NCBI GenBank assembly: GCA_018818445.1
Contig: JAHISC010000036.1
Coordinates: 1-23,466 of the forward strand
Direction: 5' to 3'
DNA length: 23,466 nucleotides
Source of the DNA: Patescibacteria group bacterium
GTDB taxonomy: Bacteria > Patescibacteriota > Patescibacteriia > UBA9934
The translations under genes were made by a program, and so were the position numbers. Shown here piece after piece: positions 1 to 7,027 of this stretch (position 1 is its first letter; each line of letters opens with the position of its first letter). A model generated the notes under the pieces. The model saw nothing but the letters and a program-made list of their open reading frames with translations, was not told the origin of the DNA and ran no database searches.

Positions 1-261
1 AATGAACGTCTTGGTGGTAACGGCTTAGTTGAGACAGAGTCATGGCCAGAGTTTGATGCTAAATTAGCTCTCGAGCCTGAAATTGAAATTGCCGTGCAGG
101 TTAATGGTAAATTGCGTGCTAGTATTTTGGTGGCTTCAGGAGCTTCAGAAAAAGAGATTGTCGAGCTCGCACTCTCTCAAGAGAATGTAAAAAAGTTCTT
201 AAGTGCTGAGCCAAAAAAGACTATCTACGTGGCAGGGAAGTTGGTGAATTTTGTAATATAA
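1..261 (+). CDS. leuS: Leucyl-tRNA synthetase, C-terminal end (partial)
   Basis: The open frame enters from the left edge and stops at TAA 259-261, giving 86 residues. They match the C-terminal domain of bacterial LeuRS: a VQVNGKLRA strand, a helix of the 'SEKEIVELA' type, and the typical ending KKTIYVAGKLVNFVI. LeuRS charges tRNA-Leu in the cytoplasm; this C-terminal domain contacts the tRNA elbow. The catalytic and editing domains lie outside the window, so activity cannot be judged. The next gene starts 9 nt downstream without an SD, so the two are probably co-transcribed. Identification rests on recognisable family sequence, not on a search. Confidence 0.9.
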   Translation, partial: NERLGGNGLVETESWPEFDAKLALEPEIEIAVQVNGKLRASILVASGASEKEIVELALSQENVKKFLSAEPKKTIYVAGKLVNFVI

Positions 262-270
262 ATCTAATTT

Positions 271-1017
271 ATGTCTGAATTATTAGAGCGACCACGAGCT
301 AAAAAAAGGGATACAGAGGATACACGAGTTGCTGCCTTTCATGAATTTGATCAAGTTGAAGAAAGAGAAATAGGTAAGCATCTTGCTGTAGCTGAGTTAC
401 CACCTCCAGATAAAAGTAGTGAAGAGGAGGCTCGGGTAGAGGCTGACCCAGAGATGGTTCAAAGCCTGAGCCGTCAATGGGAGGGAATATTATTGTCGAG
501 AAAAAACATGGCAGATTTTGGGCAAGCAGTGAACGTAGCTTACGAAACCAAGTTCCCAGAAAAATTAGCTGCGGTTGAACAAGTTTTAGCGTCGAAAGAA
601 ATACAAGATGCCGTGCGGAGTTGCTTCCTATACAGAATAAATGAATTAAAGAGAGAACCATCTAATATAGAGGGCGGAGTTTTTTATTGGATGGTTCAGT
701 TTGCAAAGAGCGAGTACCCACATTTGGATAAATTGTTATCCGATCAAGAAGTCAAAGAAGGATTAGAGTGGATCTATCGTAAAAAGATCGAAAAGGAGGC
801 ACGAAGCGGACAAATATTAAAGGAAGGTGAGCGTGGGGTTATCGATACATATAAAAGCGCGTTTAATATTTCAGTTCCCGACGGATTTGAAGAAAAGCAA
901 ATCGAGGAAGCAAAAATAAAAAAAGAGAATATCAAAAAATCTCCAGGCTCGAAAGGTACTGGTAAGAGCGGCAGCTCTGGCGGATTATTAGGATTTTTCA
1001 GGAGTATCTTTAAGTAA
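271..1017 (+). CDS. Hypothetical acidic/charged protein, 248 aa
   Basis: I do not recognise this family. The protein is hydrophilic and highly charged: the first ~70 residues are Glu/Asp/Arg-rich and probably disordered, residues ~75-205 look helical and folded (Trp, Tyr and Phe spaced through helices), and a Lys/Glu stretch (~205-225) leads into a Gly/Ser/Lys linker (~223-238). The protein ends with a short hydrophobic-basic tail, GLLGFFRSIFK, which could be an amphipathic membrane-binding or partner-binding peptide (inference). There is no signal peptide or clear transmembrane helix. The start at ATG 271 lies 9 nt after leuS, without an SD, and the gene is followed by a terminator-like hairpin. 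It is probably the last gene of the leuS transcript. Confidence 0.7.
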   Translation: MSELLERPRAKKRDTEDTRVAAFHEFDQVEEREIGKHLAVAELPPPDKSSEEEARVEADPEMVQSLSRQWEGILLSRKNMADFGQAVNVAYETKFPEKLAAVEQVLASKEIQDAVRSCFLYRINELKREPSNIEGGVFYWMVQFAKSEYPHLDKLLSDQEVKEGLEWIYRKKIEKEARSGQILKEGERGVIDTYKSAFNISVPDGFEEKQIEEAKIKKENIKKSPGSKGTGKSGSSGGLLGFFRSIFK

Positions 1018-1030
1018 TTTTGATAGTATA

Positions 1031-1085
1031 TTCAAAGCTTAATATTCAAAGTTGAGCTTTTCGGAAGTTGAGCTTTGAATTTTCT
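1031..1085 (+). terminator. Terminator-like hairpin after the leuS transcript
   Basis: TTCAAAGCTTAA (1031-1042) pairs with TTGAGCTTTGAA (1068-1079), 12 bp with one G-U pair, followed by a short T tract at 1080-1083. A partly overlapping copy of the left arm (ATTCAAAG near 1044) could form an alternative, shorter stem with the same right arm. The stem is AT-rich, so strength is uncertain. Confidence 0.5.
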
Positions 1086-1097
1086 GGAGTTATGATT

Positions 1098-1135
1098 CTA
1101 CACACATTTGGTCCGGCCGGACCAAATGTGTGTAG
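1098..1135. repeat. 38-bp perfect palindrome
   Basis: CTACACACATTTGGTCCGG (1098-1116) is followed directly by its exact reverse complement (1117-1135), with no spacer. On the + strand it is followed by TTTAATTTCTT. As RNA it would form a ~17-bp hairpin with a GGCC loop, which could act as a second terminator. As DNA it could be a cruciform-forming site or a dyad for a protein. It sits between two transcription units. Confidence 0.85.
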
Positions 1136-1192
1136 TTTAATTTCTTAACGTAATTTTAAAATCGTTCGTTCTCTGCGGGGTTTTGGTTTATT

Positions 1193-1201
1193 TGTTATAA
1201 T
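1193..1201 (+). promoter_or_regulatory. Extended -10 promoter of the MFS-ugd-comEC operon
   Basis: TGTTATAAT is a perfect extended -10 (TGN-TATAAT). No convincing -35 is seen at 17 nt, which is tolerated with an extended -10. Transcription would begin around 1208, the A of the start codon of the next gene, so the message is predicted to be leaderless. Confidence 0.65.
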
Positions 1202-1207
1202 ACCCTT

Positions 1208-2425
1208 ATGCGATTTCATGGGAGGCAATCATTTCCATTCACTCTCCATCGATTCAGTGCGGCGCATTTGGCAGCCTTGCCGACTTTGGCCACGAATCGT
1301 CTTTTAGGCTATGCCGGTTCAGCCATGACCACACTTTTCTTTGCCATGTTCCTTTTTGAGTTCTTCGATCAAAACGTGGCTACAGTCTTAGTGTGGTTTT
1401 TAGTCTCCTACATTATTCGTGTGCCTTTGCACATCATCGCTGCTAAGTTTTTTTCCAAAACTGGTCTTGTGCCAAGCATGGCTTTTGGAACCTTGGCAGC
1501 TGTATTTTACTATGCCAGTCTTTATGTACTCGACACTGCTGTAGATTTTCACCCTTATCTTTTTCTAGGCCTAGCCATTGCCGGTATTTCTCTTTTTAAT
1601 AGTTTTTACTGGGCACCTTTTCATGTTGATTTCACGGAATTCTCTTCACGCAACCGGCTTGGTTTCCAACTCTCACTTTATTACTCAGCTATTCGTATCA
1701 TCGGTGTTGTCTCTCCGATCGTTGGTGGATTCCTAATCGCTGAGTACGGCTATGGTGTTACTTTCTTATTTGGAATTTTTACTCTACTCCTCTCTTTTAT
1801 TCCAATGGTTCATTTACCAGAAACTCATGTCATATATGAGTTTGGTTTTTTTGAATCATTCGCTAAATTATGCAGTAGGGAGTATAGGCCGCTGACTCTT
1901 AGTATGATGGCTCATGGAGCAGAGAATGTAGTTGGAATTATTATTTGGCCAATTTTCCTTTTTACAATTTTTGAAGGTAAGTATTTAGAGATTGGTGCTT
2001 TTGCTGGCGTGCTAGTTGTTATTAGTTTAGGGCTTCAAATGTTTGTTGGTCGTTTGATTGATAAACGTAGAGCCGAAAACATCTTATCTTGGGGAACAAA
2101 AATGTATTCACTAGGGTGGTTCTTTAAAGCATTGGTGGGATCTGTGGCTGGTGTTTTTGCGGCTTCAACTTTTCATAGTCTTGGCGCGATTTTTATGCGT
2201 GCTCCGATGGATGCCATTTATTACGAAAAAGCGGCTGATTGTGGTCACTATGTTGACGAATTCACTGTAATCAAGGAAACTGCTATCACTATCGGCAAAA
2301 TCTTCATGGTGATTGTCCTCATCGGCGTCACCAGTTGGATTTCGTTGCAAAGTGCCTTTGTGGTGGCAGCTATTGTGTCCTTAGGCATGTCGATTATTTC
2401 TAGATTCCACGCCAATCGTTTATGA
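1208..2425 (+). CDS. Major facilitator superfamily-type membrane protein, 405 aa
   Basis: The protein is almost entirely hydrophobic, with about 11-12 membrane segments, and has the size and layout of MFS transporters: an N-terminal bundle to ~residue 200, a short cytoplasmic loop (~205-225), then a C-terminal bundle. A basic loop, FVGRLIDKRRAENIL, follows a helix of the second half, where MFS proteins carry their charged loop motif. The substrate cannot be told from sequence; the neighbours (UDP-sugar metabolism, DNA uptake) do not settle it. ATG 1208 is chosen because the extended -10 at 1193-1201 puts the transcript start on it; an internal ATG near 1325 would remove the first membrane-proximal segment. 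The stop overlaps the next start (ATGA, 2422-2425). Confidence 0.75.
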   Translation: MRFHGRQSFPFTLHRFSAAHLAALPTLATNRLLGYAGSAMTTLFFAMFLFEFFDQNVATVLVWFLVSYIIRVPLHIIAAKFFSKTGLVPSMAFGTLAAVFYYASLYVLDTAVDFHPYLFLGLAIAGISLFNSFYWAPFHVDFTEFSSRNRLGFQLSLYYSAIRIIGVVSPIVGGFLIAEYGYGVTFLFGIFTLLLSFIPMVHLPETHVIYEFGFFESFAKLCSREYRPLTLSMMAHGAENVVGIIIWPIFLFTIFEGKYLEIGAFAGVLVVISLGLQMFVGRLIDKRRAENILSWGTKMYSLGWFFKALVGSVAGVFAASTFHSLGAIFMRAPMDAIYYEKAADCGHYVDEFTVIKETAITIGKIFMVIVLIGVTSWISLQSAFVVAAIVSLGMSIISRFHANRL

Positions 2426-3729
2426 AAATTGTAGTTATCGGTACCGGATACGTTGGGCTTGCCCAGGGAGTTTGTTTGGCACACTTAGGCCATGATGTTA
2501 TTTGCGTTGATCTTGATGTTGCTAAAGTCGACGCTCTTAACCGAGGGGAAGTGCCAATTTTTGAGCGTGATTTACCAGAGTTGCTGCACGAAAATTTATT
2601 AGCCGGCAGAATAACTTTTACCAATGATTTAGCCGAAGCAGTGGCCGATAATCCAGCTGTTGTTTTTGTTTGCGTACAAACACCTCAGCATGATGATGGT
2701 TCGTGTGATTTGTCTTATATCGAACGCGTACTGCGTGACGTTGGAGCAAAGATTAAGGCGGATACAATCGTCGTAGTAAAGAGTACTGTGCCTCCAGGAA
2801 CCAGAACGGTCATGCATGAGTGGTTGAACAACCCCGAAATTGAGCTGGCCGCTAATCCAGAATTTTTACGCCAAGGAACTTCTATTCAAGATTTTTTGCA
2901 TCCAGACAGAATCGTTATTGGCGTGGAAAGTGAGCGTGCGGCGCAAGTTTTAGAGAGTCTTTATGTTGGAATCGAAGCCCCAATATTTATTGTCTCAGTC
3001 GAGACAGCTCAACTTACAAAGTACGCGGCCAATAGCATGCTGGCTTCACGACTTTCTTTTATAAATGAGATTGCCAAGATTGCTGATTTGGTAGGGGCCG
3101 ACATCAAGAGTGTAGAAAAATTAGTTGGTTTAGATCATCGCATTGGTGAAAAGTTTTTGCGCTCTTCGGCTGGCTTTGGTGGTGGATGTTTACCTAAAGA
3201 TACTTTAGCATTGTGTCATTTAGGACAAACGGTTGGCTCTGAACCAATATTTTTGCAATCAATTATTGAAGTTAATGATAATCAACCACGTTGGTTTGTA
3301 AGAAAGATCGAAAAGATTTTAGGCAATCTGGACGGCCAGCAAGTCGGCGTCTGGGGACTGTCATTTAATCAAGGTACTGACGATGTTCGTTATTCTCCAG
3401 CAATTAGGATTATTGAAGAGTTGTTAGAAAGGGGAGCCAAAGTTGTTGTTTATGATCCTCAAGCAATGGAAAAAGCAAAACAGGTTTTAGGGCAGGATGT
3501 CATGTATGCTGCATCGGCCATAGAAGCGGCGCGTGGGGCAGTGGCACTGTTTACTCTGACTGAATGGCCGCAATTTTTAGAAGTTGATTGGTTAGAAGTA
3601 AAACAAGTTTTGAGTCGTCCAATTATTTTTGACGCTAAACATTTCTTGCCACATCAAGAACTTTGGGAGGCGGGTTTTGAAGTTCATGGTATTGGTCTAT
3701 GGCGTCCAGAAGATTCACGCCAGCTGTAG
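2422..3729 (+). CDS. ugd: UDP-glucose/GDP-mannose 6-dehydrogenase family
   Basis: Oxidises a nucleotide sugar, most likely UDP-glucose to UDP-glucuronate, using two NAD+ in the cytoplasm, feeding surface polysaccharide synthesis. Visible features: N-terminal Rossmann motif GTGYVG (residues 7-12) and acidic strand end VDLD (~29-32); NPEFLRQG (~145-152); K200 and N204 in ETAQLTKYAANS; and the catalytic cysteine C256 in GFGGGCLPKDT. A C-terminal UDP-binding domain follows (~310-435). At 435 aa the length is normal for the family. Translation is coupled to the MFS gene by a 4-nt ATGA overlap and the 3' end overlaps the comEC start by 31 nt. Specificity for UDP-glucose rather than UDP-ManNAc or GDP-mannose is inferred, not shown. 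Confidence 0.88.
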   Translation: MKIVVIGTGYVGLAQGVCLAHLGHDVICVDLDVAKVDALNRGEVPIFERDLPELLHENLLAGRITFTNDLAEAVADNPAVVFVCVQTPQHDDGSCDLSYIERVLRDVGAKIKADTIVVVKSTVPPGTRTVMHEWLNNPEIELAANPEFLRQGTSIQDFLHPDRIVIGVESERAAQVLESLYVGIEAPIFIVSVETAQLTKYAANSMLASRLSFINEIAKIADLVGADIKSVEKLVGLDHRIGEKFLRSSAGFGGGCLPKDTLALCHLGQTVGSEPIFLQSIIEVNDNQPRWFVRKIEKILGNLDGQQVGVWGLSFNQGTDDVRYSPAIRIIEELLERGAKVVVYDPQAMEKAKQVLGQDVMYAASAIEAARGAVALFTLTEWPQFLEVDWLEVKQVLSRPIIFDAKHFLPHQELWEAGFEVHGIGLWRPEDSRQL

Positions 3730-5090
3730 GACTACGGGCAATAAGCGCTGGTTTTTTACTGGGGCTTGCTCTTGCTAGTTACAAAGAAGTTATCAATAAT
3801 TATTTTTGGCTGTTGGTATTTGTTGCAGCGATTTTGTTTTTAATAATTTGGCGTTTTGAAAAACGTTTTATTGTTTTTGCGATTACGGCGTTCTTGGCTT
3901 TAGCAGGTTTTTGGTTTTATTCAGCGAATTTACCAGGCACTGACTCGGTAGCTAGCTTTGTTGATCAAGAATTTTATCTTCAAGGAGTTGTAGTCGATAT
4001 TAAGGTGACCGATAAAACTCAACACTTAACGCTAGCTGAGTTGGTGCTGGATAATCAGCCAGTAGCTGACAAAGCGATTGTTTTTTCACCGTTGTTTCCA
4101 CGCCTAGAATATGGTGATCAGGTTTCGCTCCGTTGTAGATTGGACGCTCCTCAGCCGATTGAGGGTTTTAAATACGATCGCTATCTTGCAGCCAAAGGAA
4201 TCTACGCAACCTGTTTTGCTCGTAGCTCTCCGATTGTTATTGCTAAGGGTCAGGGGAATTTTGTTATTGCTCAATTATTACAAGGTCGGCAAAAAGTAAT
4301 TAATATTAACGATAAAATATTTGGTGAACCAGAAGCCTCTTTGCTTCTCGGCCTTTTGCTTGGTGAACAGCGGTTTTCCGATGCTTGGCAGGATCGATTT
4401 GTTCGTACTGGCACAACGCACATTGTTGCAGCCAGCGGTTATAATGTAGCTGTGGTGACCTCGATCGTTTTTACATTGCTGACTTTTTTCGGTCTGCGTC
4501 GGCCGCGCGCTTTTGCGCTCATTATTGCTGCTATTTTCGGCTACGTTATTCTAGCTGGAGCCGAGGCTGCGGTTATTCGCGCTGGTGTTATGGGTGCTTT
4601 GGTTCTTACTTCAGCTCAGCTCGGTAGAAAATCAACCATGACAAATGTTTTATTGCTGACAGCTTCTATCATGTTACTTTTTAACCCATTTCTTTTACGT
4701 GATGATGTTGGATTTCAGCTTTCCATGCTTTCAACAATCGGTTTAATTTATTTTTCACCATATTTAGTTAAGCATTTAAAATTTATTCCAGAGACACTAG
4801 CTATTCGAGAGTCGATTACAGCCACGCTAGCTGCTACACTTTTTACTTTGCCGATTGTAATCTTTAGTTTTGGAAGATTTTCTTTAGTCAGTCTGTTTGC
4901 TAATGTTTTTATTTTGCCATTAATTCCGTACACCATGTTTTTTGGTGCTTGTGCAATTTTTGGTGGTTTATTCAGTATCGAGTTAGGCGCGCTTCTCGCA
5001 GGACCAGCTTGGGCAATGCTAAAATTAATGTTGTTTTTTGTGACAACTCTTTCAGAACTACCGTTCGCAGTAATTGAGTTTAGCTTATGA
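3699..5090 (+). CDS. comEC: ComEC/Rec2-type competence membrane channel (N-terminal and channel part)
   Basis: 463 residues with the ComEC plan: two or three N-terminal membrane helices (~12-75), a soluble OB-like region (~85-185, DUF4131-type), then the 'competence' membrane domain with many helices. The family hallmark is clear: HIVAASGYNVAVV at ~241-253, the counterpart of HLLAISGLHV. ComEC forms the inner-membrane channel for single-stranded DNA uptake during transformation. The usual C-terminal metallo-beta-lactamase domain is absent from this protein and encoded by the next gene, joined by an ATGA overlap (5087-5090). The start ATG 3699 lies within ugd (31-nt overlap); no other good start is visible before the first helix. 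Confidence 0.85.
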   Translation: MASRRFTPAVGLRAISAGFLLGLALASYKEVINNYFWLLVFVAAILFLIIWRFEKRFIVFAITAFLALAGFWFYSANLPGTDSVASFVDQEFYLQGVVVDIKVTDKTQHLTLAELVLDNQPVADKAIVFSPLFPRLEYGDQVSLRCRLDAPQPIEGFKYDRYLAAKGIYATCFARSSPIVIAKGQGNFVIAQLLQGRQKVININDKIFGEPEASLLLGLLLGEQRFSDAWQDRFVRTGTTHIVAASGYNVAVVTSIVFTLLTFFGLRRPRAFALIIAAIFGYVILAGAEAAVIRAGVMGALVLTSAQLGRKSTMTNVLLLTASIMLLFNPFLLRDDVGFQLSMLSTIGLIYFSPYLVKHLKFIPETLAIRESITATLAATLFTLPIVIFSFGRFSLVSLFANVFILPLIPYTMFFGACAIFGGLFSIELGALLAGPAWAMLKLMLFFVTTLSELPFAVIEFSL

Positions 5091-5947
5091 CTAAAAAGCT
5101 AAATAAAAAAATTGGTTCTTTGTTGTTGCTAATATTTTTCGTGGCCATAACCACACTTTTACAACAGAATTTATCCGGTAAAGCGTTGGCTGACGATAGG
5201 TTAGTTGTTTGGATTTTTGATGTTGGGCAAGGTGACGCAATATTTATCGATGCGCTGGATGGTCAGGTGTTAATTGATGGTGGACCATCAGCTGAGATTT
5301 TAGAAAAGTTATCGGCTGTAATGCCTTTTTGGGATAGGTCGATAGATCTAGTCGTTAATACTCACCCGCACGCAGATCATGTGACTGGTCTTAACTACGT
5401 ACTAGAGCGTTATGAAGTTGAAGAAGTTTGGGTATCTGGTCAAGAATACGGTACCGAGGCGTTTGCGTATTTTGAAAAATTAACTCCTAATGCTGATACG
5501 GTTTTTCAAGGCGAGACTTATGACTTAGGCGAGGGAGCAAAGCTCATCGTGCTCTGGCCAAAGACGAGTTTGAATAATATGTTACTCGATGATGTGAATG
5601 ATGGTTCAATAACACTGCTTCTAACTTACGGCGAAACAACTATACTGTTGCCGGCTGATTTGGGAATAGAGCAGGAAGCAGAGATTTTAGATCAGTTGCC
5701 GCACATTGATGTTTTAAAAGTTGGTCATCAAGGCAGCATGACTTCAAGTGGTTTAGATTTTTTGAAAGTGACGACTCCTGATGTCGCAGTAATTCCAGTA
5801 GGGGAGAATGATTACGGTCATCCCAGTTCGATTATTGTGGAACGTCTTAGGTCAATCGGTGCTGCAGTTTTGCGGACGGACTTAGATGGAGATGTTCGTA
5901 TTGTATCTGATGGTCACGAGCCAGAGATTAGAATATTTGATTTATAA
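5087..5947 (+). CDS. ComEC-type metallo-beta-lactamase domain protein, membrane-anchored or secreted
   Basis: 286 residues. A basic N-terminus followed by a hydrophobic segment (~11-26) forms a signal peptide or anchor, so the enzyme domain faces outside the membrane. The rest is a metallo-beta-lactamase fold of the ComEC C-terminal type: FDVGQGDAIFI (~44-54), IDGGPS (63-68), the metal motif H93-x-H95-x-D97-H98 in NTHPHADHVTG, LLPADL, LKVGHQGS and YGHPSS. In full-length ComEC this domain is thought to degrade the non-transported DNA strand. Placed right after the comEC channel gene with a 4-nt overlap, it most likely works as the detached nuclease half of ComEC. No strong terminator follows it before the ndk promoter. 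Confidence 0.85.
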   Translation: MTKKLNKKIGSLLLLIFFVAITTLLQQNLSGKALADDRLVVWIFDVGQGDAIFIDALDGQVLIDGGPSAEILEKLSAVMPFWDRSIDLVVNTHPHADHVTGLNYVLERYEVEEVWVSGQEYGTEAFAYFEKLTPNADTVFQGETYDLGEGAKLIVLWPKTSLNNMLLDDVNDGSITLLLTYGETTILLPADLGIEQEAEILDQLPHIDVLKVGHQGSMTSSGLDFLKVTTPDVAVIPVGENDYGHPSSIIVERLRSIGAAVLRTDLDGDVRIVSDGHEPEIRIFDL

Positions 5948-5960
5948 CTTGATTAAATCC

Positions 5961-5989
5961 TTTACAAAACGAATTAATTCTGGTAGCAT
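5961..5989 (+). promoter_or_regulatory. Promoter of ndk
   Basis: TTTACA (5961-5966), 17-nt spacer, TAGCAT (5984-5989) with an extended TGG just before it. Predicted transcript start about 5996, leaving a leader of about 14 nt without an SD. Confidence 0.6.
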
Positions 5990-6009
5990 GGCCGCAAATA
6001 ATAATACTT

Positions 6010-6477
6010 ATGGCAAATATAGAACGATCTCTAGTACTTATTAAACCAGATGCCGTGCAACGTGAATTGGTTGGCGAGGTGCTAGGCAGATTTGAAAAAA
6101 AGGGTCTAAAATTAGTAGCGCTTAAGTTTACCAGTATAGATGAAGCTACTTTGGAAGAGCACTATGGTCACTTAAAAGACAAACCTTTTTTTGGTGATCT
6201 CAAAAAATTCATGATGCAAACTCCAGTGGTCGCCATGGTTTGGGAAGGTTTGGGAGTCGTGGATGAAGTTAGAAAAATTGTTGGTTCAACCAACCCGCGT
6301 GAAGCTGATGCTGGTACGATCCGTGCTGATCTTTCAATGAACGTTCCCTCAAATATGGTTCATGCTTCAGACTCGTTGGAATCAGCTGCGATCGAGATCA
6401 AACGTTTCTTTGATGATGTGGAATTGTTTAGTTACGAAAAATTGACTGATCGTTTCCATTTTGGTGAAGGGATTTAA
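6010..6477 (+). CDS. ndk: Nucleoside-diphosphate kinase
   Basis: Transfers the gamma phosphate of ATP to other NDPs through a phosphohistidine, balancing cytoplasmic NTP pools. Family motifs are complete: SLVLIKPDAV (7-16) at the N-terminus, VGSTNPREADAGTIRADL (~91-108), and the active-site histidine H118 in NMVHASDS. At 155 aa it is a little longer than typical bacterial enzymes (~140), with the extra residues at the C-terminus (KLTDRFHFGEGI). It is monocistronic: own promoter upstream and a strong terminator 20 nt after the stop. There is no SD at the start. Confidence 0.95.
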   Translation: MANIERSLVLIKPDAVQRELVGEVLGRFEKKGLKLVALKFTSIDEATLEEHYGHLKDKPFFGDLKKFMMQTPVVAMVWEGLGVVDEVRKIVGSTNPREADAGTIRADLSMNVPSNMVHASDSLESAAIEIKRFFDDVELFSYEKLTDRFHFGEGI

Positions 6478-6497
6478 ACTGTGCAAAAACTGTTGAA

Positions 6498-6524
6498 AGA
6501 ACGGGGACAAACCCCGTTTTTTCT
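6498..6524 (+). terminator. Rho-independent terminator of ndk
   Basis: ACGGGG (6501-6506), loop ACAAA, CCCCGT (6512-6517), then a run of T to 6522. Flanking A's can extend the stem with the T run. Confidence 0.88.
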
Positions 6525-6526
6525 AT

Positions 6527-6555
6527 TTGCAGTCCTGGACTCAGTGCGGTACGAT
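6527..6555 (+). promoter_or_regulatory. Possible promoter of the structured RNA
   Basis: TTGCAG (6527-6532), 17-nt spacer, TACGAT (6550-6555). This predicts a start near 6560-6562 at GGGCTCC, exactly where the closing helix of the structured RNA begins. The -35 is a weak match; the coincidence of spacing and helix position is the main support. Confidence 0.45.
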
Positions 6556-6559
6556 GAAA

Positions 6560-6835
6560 GGGCTCCATTCAGGCAAAACTAATTGGCCATTCATACACTG
6601 AAAGGATCCACGGACGAACCGAATATCTGCGAGATTACGTAGACCAGCATCTGACCTCCCAACGGCCAGAGTGAGGGGGTCCAGCGGTCGCTCTTCTGTA
6701 CAAGGAACCGGATAACCGGGCCAAGGCTTGCTTCTCCGAGAGATGTGCAGTTTTACCCACATGCGGTAGAGGACCAGTAAGTTCTGCCTGGAGCACCAAA
6801 AACCACGATGCATATTTGCATCGTGTTTTTTGGTG
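6560..6835 (+). ncRNA. Structured non-coding RNA of unknown family
   Basis: This stretch between the ndk terminator and the next gene has no plausible protein but strong secondary structure. The 5' and 3' ends pair: GCTC (6562-6565) with GAGC (6791-6794); CAGGCA (6570-6575) with TGCCTG (6785-6790); AACT (6577-6580) with AGTT (6780-6783); ATTGG (6582-6586) with CCAGT (6774-6778); CC (6587-6588) with GG (6771-6772). Inside are local hairpins: TTCA/TGAA near 6590-6602, TCTGCG/CGTAGA near 6626-6643, GACCTCC/GGGGGTC near 6653-6681, CCGG-ATAA-CCGG near 6708-6719, ATGTG/CACAT near 6743-6762. A terminator closes the unit. The stretch looks more GC-rich than the surrounding core genes. I see no RNase P, tmRNA, SRP or rRNA signatures. 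Whether it is a free RNA or a terminated leader is open. Confidence 0.5.
6794..6835. terminator. Strong bidirectional terminator
   Basis: CACGATGCA (6804-6812), loop TATT, TGCATCGTG (6817-6825), then six T's (6826-6831). The A run on the left mirrors the T run, and flanking CACC/GGTG extends the dyad to 6794-6835 with a single mismatch, so it can stop transcription from either side. Confidence 0.88.
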
Positions 6836-6839
6836 GGGC

Positions 6840-6898
6840 AATCTATGAAATGAGAGAGCTACGTTGTCGACAGCCTATGCCACTTCTCTTAATAGATT
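6840..6898 (+). other. Possible stem-loop upstream of the 430-aa gene
   Basis: AATCTAT (6840-6846) is exactly complementary to ATAGATT (6892-6898), and inside it GAGA-type and TCTC-type runs can pair. It lies before the predicted promoter at 6955, so it would not be in that transcript unless there is another start upstream. A small palindrome, TCTCGCGCGAGA, follows at about 6914-6925. Function unknown. Confidence 0.3.
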
Positions 6899-6954
6899 GT
6901 CTTCTACTTTTCATCTCGCGCGAGACATTGCGAGAAATTATTAAGGTACTACCA

Positions 6955-6983
6955 TTGCACAAAAGTTAAATCTTTGCTAAATT
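6955..6983 (+). promoter_or_regulatory. Promoter of the 430-aa gene
   Basis: TTGCAC (6955-6960), 17-nt spacer, TAAATT (6978-6983) preceded by TGC (extended -10). Predicted start about 6990, giving a ~38-nt leader that carries the SD AGAGGAG (7014-7020), 7 nt before the ATG. Confidence 0.6.
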
Positions 6984-7027
6984 TCTTTTCTGTTCTTTGA
7001 AAATCTCACGTCTAGAGGAGACACTTA

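Noticed and set aside
6550..6800. RNase P RNA, because GATGAAAGGGCTCCATTCAGGCA loosely resembles its 5' end
   Set aside because: None of the other universal segments (GGTAAGAGC, ACAGAA...GGCTTA) is present on this strand.
6560..6801. tmRNA, because the 3' end reads GGAGCACCA and the 5' end GGGCTCC
   Set aside because: The acceptor would have only five pairs, there is no T-loop (TTCRA) before it and no tag-like frame ending in a Leu-Ala-Ala type sequence.
6541..6841. Minus-strand open frames of 90 and 68 aa over the structured region
   Set aside because: No SD, no promoter, no protein-like pattern, and the + strand shows ordered RNA pairing between promoter and terminator.
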